A DNA stretch of 64,000 bases, from contig NZ_JAFBCD010000001.1 of NCBI RefSeq assembly GCF_016907545.1, forward strand, positions 806,001 to 870,000. The letters are read 5' to 3'. Positions within the stretch are counted from its first letter, which is position 1. The number at the start of each line of letters is the position of its first letter. A program made the translations under genes and the position numbers. This DNA comes from Paenarthrobacter ilicis. Its GTDB lineage: Bacteria; Actinomycetota; Actinomycetes; Actinomycetales; Micrococcaceae. Under the pieces are notes generated by a model. The model was given only the letters and a program-made list of their open reading frames with translations. It did not search any database and had not been told where the DNA came from. Shown one piece after another: positions 14,821-23,404 of the stretch.

Positions 14821-14850
14821 CGCGTCCACTATGTGGTTCCCGAACAACAA
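14821..14850 (+). other. Right arm of 23S precursor processing stem
   Basis: Complementary to 11517-11546 across 30 nt, lying just after the mature 23S 3' end. See the left arm for pairing counts. Confidence 0.7.
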
Positions 14851-14953
14851 CCGTTCACAGGAACCAACAAACAACTACATAACAACCAAGCACCACAGTT
14901 GTAACCCAAGATTTCCCACCCACCCCCACCACGGGGACGGGACGGGTAACAGA

Positions 14954-15072
14954 GTTACGGCGGTCATAGCGTGGGGGAAACGCCCGGTCCCATTCCGAAC
15001 CCGGAAGCTAAGACCCACAGCGCCGATGGTACTGCACCCGGGAGGGTGTGGGAGAGTAGGACACCGCCGGAC
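14954..15072 (+). rRNA. rrf: 5S ribosomal RNA
   Basis: Starts GTTACGGCGGTCATAGCG and ends ACACCGCCGGAC, with the ends pairing. The conserved internal segment CCCATTCCGAACCCGGAAG is present. It follows 23S by about 150 nt. Confidence 0.95.
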
Positions 15073-15084
15073 AACCATTCACGA

Positions 15085-15116
15085 GAAGGCCCCGAACCAC
15101 CCGGTTCGGGGCCTTC
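15085..15116 (+). terminator. rrn operon terminator
   Basis: GAAGGCCCCGAACC (15085-15098) and GGTTCGGGGCCTTC (15103-15116) form a perfect 14-bp stem with a 4-nt loop just after 5S rRNA. There is no long T-tract, which is common in high-GC actinobacteria. Confidence 0.8.
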
Positions 15117-15175
15117 CGCACTTAACCACCACCCCACCAAACGCACCCGTTGAGACCCCGGTAGAGTTGGTGGTC

Positions 15176-15670
15176 ATGGAAAACCTCTTCAGCCACCCCG
15201 CCCCGGAACCCGAGCCCTCCCGTGCGGGCCTGGATGATCTTGAACCGCTGATCGTCTCTGTCGTTGTGCCCACCACGGTCTCCCATGCCTTCCAGGGGTT
15301 CACGGATCACCCCCACCTGTGGTGGCCGTTGGAGGAGAAAAGCGTCTACGGTGCCGGCTCCCATGTGGAGTTCGAAGAAAACCTGGTTCTTGAGACTGCT
15401 GAGGATGGCCGCACCACCATTTGGGGCACCATCGACGACTGGCAGCCTCCGATGTCTTTCCATGCCAGTTGGTACCCGGGCAGCACGCCTCTTTGGTCCA
15501 CGGAAATCCGTGTGGTCTTCCAATCCGTGGGGGAGGGGACCGAGGTCCGCCTGATCCACGATGGGTGGGAAGGTGCCGAGGATCCGGAGGGTACACGGGC
15601 GGCCTATGCGGATGGCTGGCCACGGGTCCTGGAGCGGTACCAGCGTTTTATGGGTGGAGTGGTTTCCTAG
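15176..15670 (+). CDS. SRPBCC-fold protein (AHSA1/START-like)
   Basis: A 164-residue protein with the layout of SRPBCC ligand-binding domains: VSVVVPTTVSHAFQGFTDHPHLWWP at the start, a central WGTIDDWQPPMSFHASWYPG and a C-terminal helix ending RVLERYQRF. Proteins of this fold bind small hydrophobic ligands or act as chaperone activators, so the ligand is unknown. A longer reading frame extends back into the rrn terminator, so the ATG at 15176 is taken as the start; the ribosome binding site is weak. It is convergent with the LacI-type gene. Confidence 0.75.
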   Translation: MENLFSHPAPEPEPSRAGLDDLEPLIVSVVVPTTVSHAFQGFTDHPHLWWPLEEKSVYGAGSHVEFEENLVLETAEDGRTTIWGTIDDWQPPMSFHASWYPGSTPLWSTEIRVVFQSVGEGTEVRLIHDGWEGAEDPEGTRAAYADGWPRVLERYQRFMGGVVS

Positions 15671-15688
15671 GACCCCTGCGCCCGCTGG

Positions 15689-16708
15689 TCAGTTGTTGGC
15701 CGGCGGTACAGCTGTGCTGGAGCGCACCACCAAGCGGGTGGGGTGTTCCGTATCGGCGGGTTCCAGCACTTCACCGGTGGAGAGGGCCTTCAACAGGGTG
15801 TGGACGGCCAACGCCCCTTGGCCTTTGGCGTCCTGGTCAATGGTGGTGAGTCCCAGGACCTCGCCGAGGTCGTGGCCGTCGATACCGACCACGGACAGGT
15901 CCTGCGGGACGCGCAGGCCGAAGTCGCGGGCAGCAAGGATGGTGCCGATCGCCATTTCGTCCGATGCCGCGAAGACAGCTGTGGGGCGCTCAACGGAGCC
16001 AGCCAGGAGCTGGCGGGCAGCTGCGTACGTGCCTGCGACCGTGAAGTCCGAAAAGGCGATCCATTCGGGCCTGACGGGACACCCGGCGTCGTTCATTGCT
16101 TTCTCAAAACCGCCGCGGCGGGTGCCGGGCAGCTTGAAGTCCTGATCGTAGGCTTCGAGGCCTGTGATGTGGGCGATCCTGGTGTGCCCCAGGCCCAGGA
16201 GGTGGTTGGTTGCCTGCCGTGCTATCCCCGCGTCATCGATCCTGATGGTGGCGGCGCCGGGAAGGGCTCCACCGATTCCCACCAAGGGACGGTGTACCGC
16301 GTGCAGTTGCTTCAGCTCGTCGTCGCTGAGCTTGAGGGCAACGGCGATCACAGCGTCCACCCGTTTGCGCAGGAGGAAATCGTTGAAGACGCTCTGGCGG
16401 TGTTCCGGTTCGTCGCCGATGTTGTAGAGCGTGAGATCGTAGCCGGCTTCCAACAGGGCGGCTGAGGCCCCCTCGATCACCGCTGAGAAGAACCAGCGGT
16501 GGACCGAGGGGACAACCAAACCCACATTCTGCGTTCGCCCGGAAGCCAGGCTTGATGCGGGGTAGGACACCACAAAGCCAAGCTCAGCAGCAGCTGAGCG
16601 GGCACGTTCGCGGCTGGCCGGGGACACGTTGCCTTTGCCGCTCAGGGCCCGGGACACGGTGGCGACGGACAATCCCGCGCGCTGGGCCACGTCCTTGATG
16701 CCTGTCAT
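15689..16708 (-). CDS. LacI-family transcriptional regulator
   Basis: A 339-residue DNA-binding repressor. The N-terminal helix-turn-helix is clear (IKDVAQRAGLSVATVSRALSG, residues 4-24), including the hinge residues expected to bind a central CG. It is followed by a periplasmic-binding-protein-like sugar-sensing domain (NVGLVVPSVHRWFFS, VVGIDGHD). It lies 19 bp downstream of the alpha-glucosidase gene on the same strand, so the two probably form an operon that the protein regulates through the operator at 18490-18503. The inducer is probably an alpha-glucoside such as maltose or isomaltose, inferred from the neighbour only. Confidence 0.92.
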   Translation of the reverse strand: MTGIKDVAQRAGLSVATVSRALSGKGNVSPASRERARSAAAELGFVVSYPASSLASGRTQNVGLVVPSVHRWFFSAVIEGASAALLEAGYDLTLYNIGDEPEHRQSVFNDFLLRKRVDAVIAVALKLSDDELKQLHAVHRPLVGIGGALPGAATIRIDDAGIARQATNHLLGLGHTRIAHITGLEAYDQDFKLPGTRRGGFEKAMNDAGCPVRPEWIAFSDFTVAGTYAAARQLLAGSVERPTAVFAASDEMAIGTILAARDFGLRVPQDLSVVGIDGHDLGEVLGLTTIDQDAKGQGALAVHTLLKALSTGEVLEPADTEHPTRLVVRSSTAVPPANN

Positions 16709-16727
16709 GCCGCTCCTTGGTGGAAGG

Positions 16728-18467
16728 TCAGCTGGCAGTGAGCCAGATGGTCTCCCCAGAGCCTAGTGGATCCAGATCGGCTTCCGTGGTGAAGCTGCGC
16801 AGGATCAGCCGGCCCGCAGGCAACGGGAGGGGCTCATGACCAACGTTCATCATCACCAGGGTGTTGCCGTTCAGGAAAGCCAAGCAGCTGTCGGAGCACA
16901 GGTCCTCCACCCAGGCAAGCGAACCTTCGCCCAGCCTGTGGTCGGCGCGGAGGGCCAACATACTGCGGTACAGGTTGAGGTGCGACGCCGGATCGCTCTT
17001 CTGCAGGTCCCTGGCCAGTGCGGGCCAGGACTCGGGTTGGGGCAGCCATGGATCCATGCCTGCGCCGAAGCCGGCATGCAGTTCGTTGGAACGCCACGGA
17101 AGAGGCACGCGGCAGCCGTCCCGTCCGATCCGTTGGCCACCGGTCCTGGCGAATGTGGGGTCCTGCCGCAGGTCTCCGGGGATATGGGTGGCATCGGGCA
17201 AGCCCAACTCTTCGCCTTGGTAAAGGTAGGCGCCACCGGGCAGGCCCAGCATGAACAGGGTGGCCGCGGCAGCCCGGCGTCGTCCGATTTCCTCGTTGGG
17301 CTGGACATCGTCGGGACCGATGCCGTCGCCGTCGCGGGGGCCGGAGCCGTCGTACCCGAAGCGGGAAACGTGCCGCACAACATCGTGGTTGGACAATACC
17401 CAGGTGCTGGGAGCGCCTACCGCGTCCAGCGACACCAGGGAGTCCGTGATGATGTGGCGGAGCCTGTGGACGTCCAAGCCTGCGTGGAGGTAGGGGAAGT
17501 TGAAGGCCTGGTGCATCTCGTCCGGGCGGACCCATTCCGCCAGCCGGGGGAGCGGGTCCACGTTGGCCTCGGCGCACAGGATCCTGTCCGGCCCGTATTC
17601 CTCCAGGATGGAGCGCCAGCGGCGGTAGATGTCGTGGACAGCGGGCTGGCCGAACATGGGCGCATCCTGTCCCGGGAAGCCTTCCGAGCTGTTGCCATCG
17701 GCGCGGCCGCCCCAATCGGGCAGTCCTGCGGCTTTCACCAGTGCATGCGCCACGTCCACCCGGAAGCCCGAAATGCCGCGGTCCAGCCAGAAGCGGAGTA
17801 CCCGCTCAAACTCGGCATGTACGGCAGGGTTGTCCCAGTTGAAGTCCGGCTGCGAGGAGTCGAAGAGGTGCAGGAACCATTGGCCGGGCTGTCCGTCCGC
17901 CTCAATGATGCGGGTCCAGGCGGAGCCGCCAAAGTGCGACTGCCAGTTGTTGGGTGGCTGGTTGCCGTCCTGGCCCTGCCCGTCACGGAAAATGAAGATG
18001 TCCCGTTCTGGGCTGTTGGGGCCGGCAGCCAGTGCGGCCTGGAACGCGACGTGCTGGTCCGAGCAGTGGTTGGGAACGAGGTCGGCAATGACGCGCAGGT
18101 TCAGCCGCGTGGCCTCGGCAATGAGGGCGTCGAAGTCACCCAGAGTGCCAAACAAGGGATCGACGTCGCAGTAGTCACTGACGTCATACCCGGCGTCCCG
18201 CTGGGGCGAGCGGTAGAACGGCGACAGCCAGATGGCGTTCACGCCCAGGTGGGCCAGCTCGGCCAGTTCGGCGGTGATCCCGGCCAAGTCCCCAACACCG
18301 TCGCCGTTGAGATCCCGGAATGAGCGCGGGTAGATCTGGTAGATCACGGCGGACCTCCACCATCCGGGAGCCTCTGAGGCTTGGTGGACCGGGGTGAGCT
18401 GTGTGAAGTCTGCGGTGGGCGCGAGGCCGGGAACCGAGAGCAAAGAATCAACGGACATGCTGAACAT
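16728..18467 (-). CDS. GH13 alpha-glucosidase (oligo-1,6-/alpha-1,4-glucosidase type)
   Basis: Cytoplasmic hydrolase of short alpha-glucosides. The 579-residue protein has GH13 motifs WWRSAVIYQIYPRSFRD, DLVPNHCSDQH, GISGFRVDVAHAL (nucleophile Asp), ILCAEANVDP (acid/base Glu) and WVLSNHDVVRH. No signal peptide is visible. Linkage preference cannot be fixed from the motifs alone. The ATG at 18467 is used; an ATG nine bases later is also possible, and neither has a clear Shine-Dalgarno. It is the first gene of the unit with the LacI regulator, and a LacI-type palindrome lies 23 bp upstream. Confidence 0.9.
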   Translation of the reverse strand: MFSMSVDSLLSVPGLAPTADFTQLTPVHQASEAPGWWRSAVIYQIYPRSFRDLNGDGVGDLAGITAELAELAHLGVNAIWLSPFYRSPQRDAGYDVSDYCDVDPLFGTLGDFDALIAEATRLNLRVIADLVPNHCSDQHVAFQAALAAGPNSPERDIFIFRDGQGQDGNQPPNNWQSHFGGSAWTRIIEADGQPGQWFLHLFDSSQPDFNWDNPAVHAEFERVLRFWLDRGISGFRVDVAHALVKAAGLPDWGGRADGNSSEGFPGQDAPMFGQPAVHDIYRRWRSILEEYGPDRILCAEANVDPLPRLAEWVRPDEMHQAFNFPYLHAGLDVHRLRHIITDSLVSLDAVGAPSTWVLSNHDVVRHVSRFGYDGSGPRDGDGIGPDDVQPNEEIGRRRAAAATLFMLGLPGGAYLYQGEELGLPDATHIPGDLRQDPTFARTGGQRIGRDGCRVPLPWRSNELHAGFGAGMDPWLPQPESWPALARDLQKSDPASHLNLYRSMLALRADHRLGEGSLAWVEDLCSDSCLAFLNGNTLVMMNVGHEPLPLPAGRLILRSFTTEADLDPLGSGETIWLTAS

Positions 18468-18489
18468 CGTAAGAGAGTGGGCCGTGAAT

Positions 18490-18503
18490 TGGAAGCGCTT
18501 CCA
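18490..18503. promoter_or_regulatory. LacI-type operator upstream of the alpha-glucosidase
   Basis: TGGAAGCGCTTCCA is a perfect 14-bp palindrome with central CG, the hallmark of LacI-family operators. It adjoins a possible -10 (CATTAT on the minus strand, 18503-18508), so binding would block transcription of the glucosidase-regulator unit. Confidence 0.8.
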
Positions 18504-18578
18504 TAATGCTGGACAGTGGGTGCTCCCGGTCCTTTGAGGGTTACGCTACGCGATGGTCATGATCAGCATGCTTCCTTT

Positions 18579-18592
18579 TGGAAGCGTTTACA
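18579..18592. promoter_or_regulatory. Second, degenerate LacI-type operator
   Basis: TGGAAGCGTTTACA shares nine leading bases with the palindrome at 18490 and has a weaker right half. It lies 89 bp further upstream, so DNA looping or control of the divergent oxidase gene is possible. Confidence 0.45.
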
Positions 18593-18736
18593 GCGATAGG
18601 CAGGATTTCCGACGTCGGCACCTTGCGGCGGGCGGGGAGGAACCCGTCCGGTTTCACCGGCTGACTAGACTGTGAACACTTGATGCCGCGAAGTCAGCGC
18701 AGACGGCGCGTCCGCGGTGCGCACGAAGGGATTGCC

Positions 18737-20200
18737 TTGTCGGACGAAACGGCCATGGCCGGAACATCAGAGGAAAACATCAACCAACGGGCTGGTGGAC
18801 TGCCGGAGGCCGGACCGGTCGCCTCCAGTCAGCGCGCCTTCCTGGACGAGCTGGCCGCGGGGCTGTCCACGGACCAGCTTGCGGGGGACAAAGAGACCCG
18901 GACCATCTACTCGGCCGATCAGGGCCCCCTGTTGGAACGGCACCTTCCCCTTGCCGTGGTCTGGGCGGAATCCGTTGGGGACGTCCAGCACGTGGTCCGC
19001 ACCTGCGCAGCATACGGTGTGCCGATCGTGTCCCGGGGCGCCGGTACCGGGGTCTCCGGAGGCGCCCACGCCACCGAGGGCTGCATCGTCCTGGGCCTTG
19101 AACGGATGAACCGCATCCTTGACCTTAACGCCGATGACGAGACCGCCGTCGTCGAGCCCGGAGTGATCAACGCCGACCTCAACGCCGCTGCAGCCGAACA
19201 CGGCCTGATGTATGCGCCGGATCCCGCCAGTTACAAAATGTCCACGATCGGCGGGAACGTTGCCACCAATGCCGGCGGTCTGAGGTGTGCCAAGTACGGA
19301 GTCACCCGGGATTCCGTCCTGGCCCTTGATGTTGTGATGGCAGACGGCTCCTTGATGCATACAGGGCACCAGACCTTTAAAGGCGTAGCAGGCTATGACC
19401 TCACCGCGTTGATGGTGGGCTCCGAGGGGACGCTGGGGGTGGTGGTGGGCGTGACCGTGCGCCTGAAGTACCTGCCGCGGGACGTGCACACCATCGCAGC
19501 CTTCTATCAGGACTTCCGCAGCGCTGCGGCCGGGGTGTTGGCGGTGGGAAAGGCGCGGGTACAGCCGGCAATCATGGAACTGCTGGACAACGGCACTCTG
19601 GTTCAGCTGGACGAGCTCCATGGTGGCGACCTCCAAAAGCGGGGCAAGTCCCTCCTCCTGGTGCAGACGGACGGCTTCGGTGCGGCCGCCGAGGCCGAGG
19701 TTGTTCGCCAGGTACTGGCCGACGGCGGGGCAACAGTCACCACCGAGGCCAGCGAGGAAGCGGAAATGCTGGTGGAACTGCGCCGCAACAGCCGTGGGGT
19801 GGAAGTGGATGACGAGTTCCGGGTGGGCGAAGATATTGCCGTGCCGCGGTCCCGGTTGGTGGATTTTGTGGCGGAGCTTGAAGCAATGGCGGCCCGCTTC
19901 GATGTCCGCCTCAAAGTGGTGGCACACGCCGGCGACGGCAACCTGCACCCCACCTTCTGGATGGATCGCATTGACCCGGTGGCCGATGCCGATGCCTTGA
20001 AGCGCCTCAATGCCGCACTGGACGAGTCCATCCGGGTGGGACTCAGCATGGGCGGCACCATCACCGGCGAGCACGGAGTGGGGCAATACAAGCTGCGGTG
20101 GCTGGGGCTGGAGCAAGCCGAGCCTGTACGGGAACTGCAGCGGAGGATCAAGGACCTTTTCGATCCCCAGGGCATCCTGAACCCCGGGAAAGCTATCTGA
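18737..20200 (+). CDS. FAD-linked oxidase, GlcD type (glycolate/D-lactate dehydrogenase family)
   Basis: Flavoprotein that oxidises a 2-hydroxy acid. The N-terminal PCMH-type FAD domain shows IVSRGAGTGVSGGAH and TIGGNVATNAGGLRCAKYG; the C-terminal FAD-oxidase cap has VVAHAGDGNLHPTFW and GTITGEHGVGQYK. Length (487 residues) is usual for GlcD. The chosen TTG start at 18737 has GAAGGGA at 6-nt spacing; a longer frame begins at 18680 and an ATG lies at 18755. GlcE and GlcF subunits are absent nearby, so it may be a stand-alone D-lactate or D-2-hydroxyglutarate dehydrogenase. Substrate is not resolved. Confidence 0.85.
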   Translation: MSDETAMAGTSEENINQRAGGLPEAGPVASSQRAFLDELAAGLSTDQLAGDKETRTIYSADQGPLLERHLPLAVVWAESVGDVQHVVRTCAAYGVPIVSRGAGTGVSGGAHATEGCIVLGLERMNRILDLNADDETAVVEPGVINADLNAAAAEHGLMYAPDPASYKMSTIGGNVATNAGGLRCAKYGVTRDSVLALDVVMADGSLMHTGHQTFKGVAGYDLTALMVGSEGTLGVVVGVTVRLKYLPRDVHTIAAFYQDFRSAAAGVLAVGKARVQPAIMELLDNGTLVQLDELHGGDLQKRGKSLLLVQTDGFGAAAEAEVVRQVLADGGATVTTEASEEAEMLVELRRNSRGVEVDDEFRVGEDIAVPRSRLVDFVAELEAMAARFDVRLKVVAHAGDGNLHPTFWMDRIDPVADADALKRLNAALDESIRVGLSMGGTITGEHGVGQYKLRWLGLEQAEPVRELQRRIKDLFDPQGILNPGKAI

Positions 20201-20222
20201 GGGATCTGGAACGGTTGGACTC

Positions 20223-20238
20223 CTCTGGTATTCCAGAG
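20223..20238. promoter_or_regulatory. GntR-type box A
   Basis: CTCTGGTATTCCAGAG has perfect 6-bp arms. Its reverse complement matches the box at 29416-29431 at 14 of 16 positions. It lies 50 bp upstream of the MFS -35. Confidence 0.6.
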
Positions 20239-20288
20239 CATATCGATCCCCCACCCGACAACGCCAAAGATCCTTAGATACAGACGCA

Positions 20289-20332
20289 TTTACATTCAAC
20301 CCCTCACCTCATAGTCTTACTTGGTATACCAA
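20289..20332 (+). promoter_or_regulatory. MFS gene promoter with GntR-type box B
   Basis: TTTACA (20289-20294), 17 bp, TAGTCT (20312-20317), then after 3 nt the perfect palindrome TTGGTATACCAA (20321-20332). The same hexamers, the same spacing and the same box position occur on the minus strand at 29357-29399 in front of the ABC permease gene. Confidence 0.7.
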
Positions 20333-20353
20333 AGTTGCTATGAGGAGAATGAC

Positions 20354-21664
20354 GTGGGCAAGAAGACGGTGACCGGCGCTGTACGGAGTCCGGGGTTGAT
20401 GACGGGCTTCGTGCTGGTGTCGCTGGTGGTGGTGTCCATCAATCTCCGGCCTGCCATCACCACCGTTGCAGGCGTCATGAACCAGGTTCCGGGGGAGTTC
20501 GGCCTGGATTCGGCCCTTCTTCCGCTGCTTGGGACATTGCCCGTCCTGGCCTTCGGCATTTCCGGTCCCATCGGGCCGTGGCTTGCCGGGAGGCTGGGGA
20601 CAGGGCGGGCCGTGGCCGTTGCCTTGATGATCCTTGCTGCTGCCTTGATCGTCCGTGCCACCGTGCCGGCACTTCTGCTGCCCGGCACCTTCCTGGCCGG
20701 CGCGGCCATCATGACCGCCAGCGTCCTGGTGCCCCAGATCGTCAAGGCAAACCGCGGCACTGGCTGGTGGACAGGACTCTGCACCATGGGGTTCGGGCTC
20801 GGAGCCGCCTTGGGGGCCGGTCTGGTTCAACCACTCGAAAAGGCCTTCGGCGGCAACCTGCCCTCCGCCCTGGCGGTGTGGGCGGTCCCGGCCCTGCTGG
20901 GTGCTTTCCTTGTCCACCGGGCCGGAACACGCGCGGCGGCGCCCCTTGCTGCTGATGGAACCCGCCCTGCCGCAGAGGGAACCATCCCGGCTGCCGCCCC
21001 GGTACCCACGCCACTGAGGAAGCAGCGCACCGCCTGGGCGGTAACTGCCTTCTTCGGACTCCAGGCCATGCTGTATTTCGCAATCACGTCCTGGCTGGCC
21101 GTTTACTTGGTATCCCGCGGGCTCACCCCCGCCGATGCCGCCGCTTTGCTCGCCTGGTTCAGCCTGGCAGGCTTGCCGGCCAGCCTGCTGGCGCCCGTGC
21201 TGGCCGGGCGTGCAGGCATCCTGAGGATCATGGCTCCTGGACTCGGACTGTCGGTGGCACTGGCGTTGGTGGGGGTCCTGATGGCACCCGTGGAGCTGAT
21301 GTTCCTGATGGTTGGCATCCTGGGCGTGGTCCAGAGCGCGGGATTCGGGCTGGCCATGGCATTGGTGGTGATCCGCTCCGATGGCTCCCGGTCCGCAGGG
21401 AAGCTCTCGGCCATGAGCCAGGGGTTCGGTTTCGCCTTGGCGTCCCTCGGCCCTCTGGGTGCAGGAGTGTTGCATTCCCTGACCGGGGGGTGGGAAGCGA
21501 CGTTCTGGGTGCTGGCCGCTGAAGCCATGGTGCTGGCTGGTGCCGGGTTCCTGGCCATCCGGGGTCCCCTGGTGGGTCTGTCCGGGCGCAACTCGGCGGC
21601 GTATCCTCGGCCCTATGAGCAACCCACCAACGCGCCCCAACCAGTCAGGCACCCCGGCCACTGA
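20354..21664 (+). CDS. CynX/NimT-type MFS transporter
   Basis: A 436-residue inner-membrane carrier with about 12 hydrophobic segments and the CynX-like N-terminal pattern (SINLRPAITTVAGVMNQV, then PVLAFGISGPIGPWLAGRLG). Family members move cyanate, nitroimidazoles or other small molecules; the substrate here is unknown. The GTG at 20354 is chosen because GAGGAG lies 6 nt upstream; the frame stays open further back through the operator. The upstream promoter and operator copy those of the ABC/amidohydrolase island at 29.3 kb, so it probably carries a related substrate or product. Confidence 0.85.
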   Translation: MGKKTVTGAVRSPGLMTGFVLVSLVVVSINLRPAITTVAGVMNQVPGEFGLDSALLPLLGTLPVLAFGISGPIGPWLAGRLGTGRAVAVALMILAAALIVRATVPALLLPGTFLAGAAIMTASVLVPQIVKANRGTGWWTGLCTMGFGLGAALGAGLVQPLEKAFGGNLPSALAVWAVPALLGAFLVHRAGTRAAAPLAADGTRPAAEGTIPAAAPVPTPLRKQRTAWAVTAFFGLQAMLYFAITSWLAVYLVSRGLTPADAAALLAWFSLAGLPASLLAPVLAGRAGILRIMAPGLGLSVALALVGVLMAPVELMFLMVGILGVVQSAGFGLAMALVVIRSDGSRSAGKLSAMSQGFGFALASLGPLGAGVLHSLTGGWEATFWVLAAEAMVLAGAGFLAIRGPLVGLSGRNSAAYPRPYEQPTNAPQPVRHPGH

Positions 21665-22103
21665 AGTCCTGGAGACCAACCAGTGTTGGGAGCTCCTCCG
21701 CGGCGTTTCGGTGGGCAGGCTCGCCGTTGTGGTGGGGGATCACCCGGACATCTTCCCCGTGAACTACAAGCTTGACCACGGAACGCTGGTGTTCCGGACC
21801 GGTGAGGGCACCAAACTCCACGCAGCACTTGGCGATGCACCTGTGGCCATTGAAGCCGATGGCGTCAACGCGGAAACAGGCGTGGCATGGAGCGTGGTGG
21901 TGAAGGGCCAGGCGTCCGCGGTGAAGCTCACCCAGGATGTGCTGGATACCATCGGCCTCCTGCTGTTTCCTTGGGAGGCCGGGCAGAAGGACCAGTTCAT
22001 CCGGATCGCTCCCCGTGAGGTCACAGGCCGCCGCTTCACCGTCACTCCGGCTGTGACGTGGTGGACGCCGCTGGACGACGCCACCACAGCACGGGACGAA
22101 TAA
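21615..22103 (+). CDS. Pyridoxamine 5'-phosphate oxidase family protein (flavin-binding)
   Basis: A 162-residue protein with the split-barrel flavin-binding fold: VLETNQCWELLRGVSVGRLAVVVGDHPDIFPVNY followed by VFRTGEGTKLHAAL. Similar small actinobacterial proteins are F420- or FMN-dependent reductases or pigment-binding proteins of unknown substrate. The ATG at 21615 lies within the 3' end of the MFS gene (50-nt overlap), so the two are probably co-transcribed. Confidence 0.8.
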   Translation: MSNPPTRPNQSGTPATEVLETNQCWELLRGVSVGRLAVVVGDHPDIFPVNYKLDHGTLVFRTGEGTKLHAALGDAPVAIEADGVNAETGVAWSVVVKGQASAVKLTQDVLDTIGLLLFPWEAGQKDQFIRIAPREVTGRRFTVTPAVTWWTPLDDATTARDE

Positions 22104-22114
22104 CCTTTAACGCA

Positions 22115-22144
22115 AAAACCCGCCCCCTGCAGGAGGCGGGTTTT
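22115..22144. terminator. Bidirectional terminator between convergent genes
   Basis: AAAACCCGCC and GGCGGGTTTT form a 10-bp stem around CCCTGCAGGA, which itself can pair. The A-run and T-run on the two sides allow termination in both directions. Confidence 0.85.
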
Positions 22145-22151
22145 CCCGGAG

Positions 22152-23381
22152 CTAGACCAATTCCAGCTGGTCGGCCACCACCTTTCCTGCGTGGATGACC
22201 GTGCGGTCCTTGCTGCGGTCCATCACCGTGGAGGCAACGGTTTCGCCGTCCACCAGAAGGAGTTCCGCGGGATCGCCGACCTCGACGCCGGGACGGTGGG
22301 ATGTGTCCTTGAGCCTGGTGGCGCTGGGGTCAAGGATGCTCGCTCCGCCGATGGTGGCGATTGCCAGGCAGTGCTCGATGAGCTCGTCCTTGCGGAAACC
22401 GTGGGTGAAGGCCAGCTGCCAGGTGCGGTCCAGCATGTCCGTGTTGCCATAGGGCGACCAGTAGTCCCGCTGCCCGTCTTCGCCCAAGCCCAACCGGACG
22501 CCGGCCTCGGTCAGCAGTGGGATGGGCAGCTGCCCCGCCGCAGAGGGAGCAACCGACGCCAGGGAGACGTCCAACTCGGCGAAGGAATCGATGAGCCTGC
22601 GGGTGGTGGCTTCGTTGACGCTGCCCAACTGGTAGGCGTGGGACATGGTCACTTTGCCTTGCATTCCCAGCGCCTTGGTCCGCTCCAGCACCAGATCGGT
22701 GCTGAAGACGCCCAGCTCACCCGGTTCGTGAAGGTGGATGTCGATGGGAACCTGATACTTCTCAGCCAGTCCAAACACGATGTCCAGGTGCTTGGCGGGG
22801 TCCCGGTCCAAGGTGCAGGGATCGATGCCGCCCATGACGTTGGCGCCTGCTTTCAAAGCCTCCTCCATGAGTTCCACCGTCCCTTCCTCCAACAACAGGC
22901 CAGCCTGGGGAAAGGCAATGATGTCAACCGACGCCTGACCAGCGAATTTCTCCTTGGCAGCAGCAACGGCGTCGAAACGCTCCAGCCTGCAGTCCACATC
23001 CACCTGGGCGTACGAGCGCACGCGGGTGGTGCCCCGGGCGATCATCCGGCCCAGGGTGTCGTTCACGCGCTCCTGCAGCGGGACCTCGGCGTTGCGCCAG
23101 TTTTGACGGTCGTTCATCATCATGGTCCACACGCCCGGACCTCCGGTGTGCTCCCGGAACGGGAGGCCGATCCGGGTGGAGTCCAAGTGCACATGGACAT
23201 CCGAGAAGGAGGGAAGCAGGAGGCGCCCGCGTCCCTCAACAACAGTGAAGCCCTCCGGAAGAACCCGGGAAGGGTCATGGGGTTCGACGGCGGTGATCTT
23301 GCCGCCTGCTTCGCCAGCGACGAGGGTGACGTCGCTGAGCGCTTGCCCCCAGGGGCGGACGGCGCGGATCAGGGTATTCAA
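22152..23381 (-). CDS. Cytosine-deaminase-like amidohydrolase
   Basis: A metal-dependent hydrolase of 409 residues in the CodA branch of the amidohydrolase superfamily. Metal motifs are intact: SFSDVHVHLD (HxH), PIDIHLHEPGELG, VTMSHAYQLG and RLGLGEDGQRDYWSPYGNTDML, which corresponds to the CodA segment carrying the catalytic Asp. The TTG start at 23381 has AAAGGAGT at 5-nt spacing; the frame extends further upstream but lacks such a site. It is the last gene of the ABC-transporter operon (23 nt after the ATPase stop), so the imported compound is probably deaminated or ring-opened by it. Substrate unknown. Confidence 0.85.
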   Translation of the reverse strand: MNTLIRAVRPWGQALSDVTLVAGEAGGKITAVEPHDPSRVLPEGFTVVEGRGRLLLPSFSDVHVHLDSTRIGLPFREHTGGPGVWTMMMNDRQNWRNAEVPLQERVNDTLGRMIARGTTRVRSYAQVDVDCRLERFDAVAAAKEKFAGQASVDIIAFPQAGLLLEEGTVELMEEALKAGANVMGGIDPCTLDRDPAKHLDIVFGLAEKYQVPIDIHLHEPGELGVFSTDLVLERTKALGMQGKVTMSHAYQLGSVNEATTRRLIDSFAELDVSLASVAPSAAGQLPIPLLTEAGVRLGLGEDGQRDYWSPYGNTDMLDRTWQLAFTHGFRKDELIEHCLAIATIGGASILDPSATRLKDTSHRPGVEVGDPAELLLVDGETVASTVMDRSKDRTVIHAGKVVADQLELV

Positions 23382-23404
23382 TGTGTACTCCTTTGGTTGT
23401 GAAT

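Noticed and set aside
14831..15175. N-terminal extension of the SRPBCC ORF
   Set aside because: It reads through 5S rRNA and the rrn terminator; the ATG at 15176 is the sensible start.
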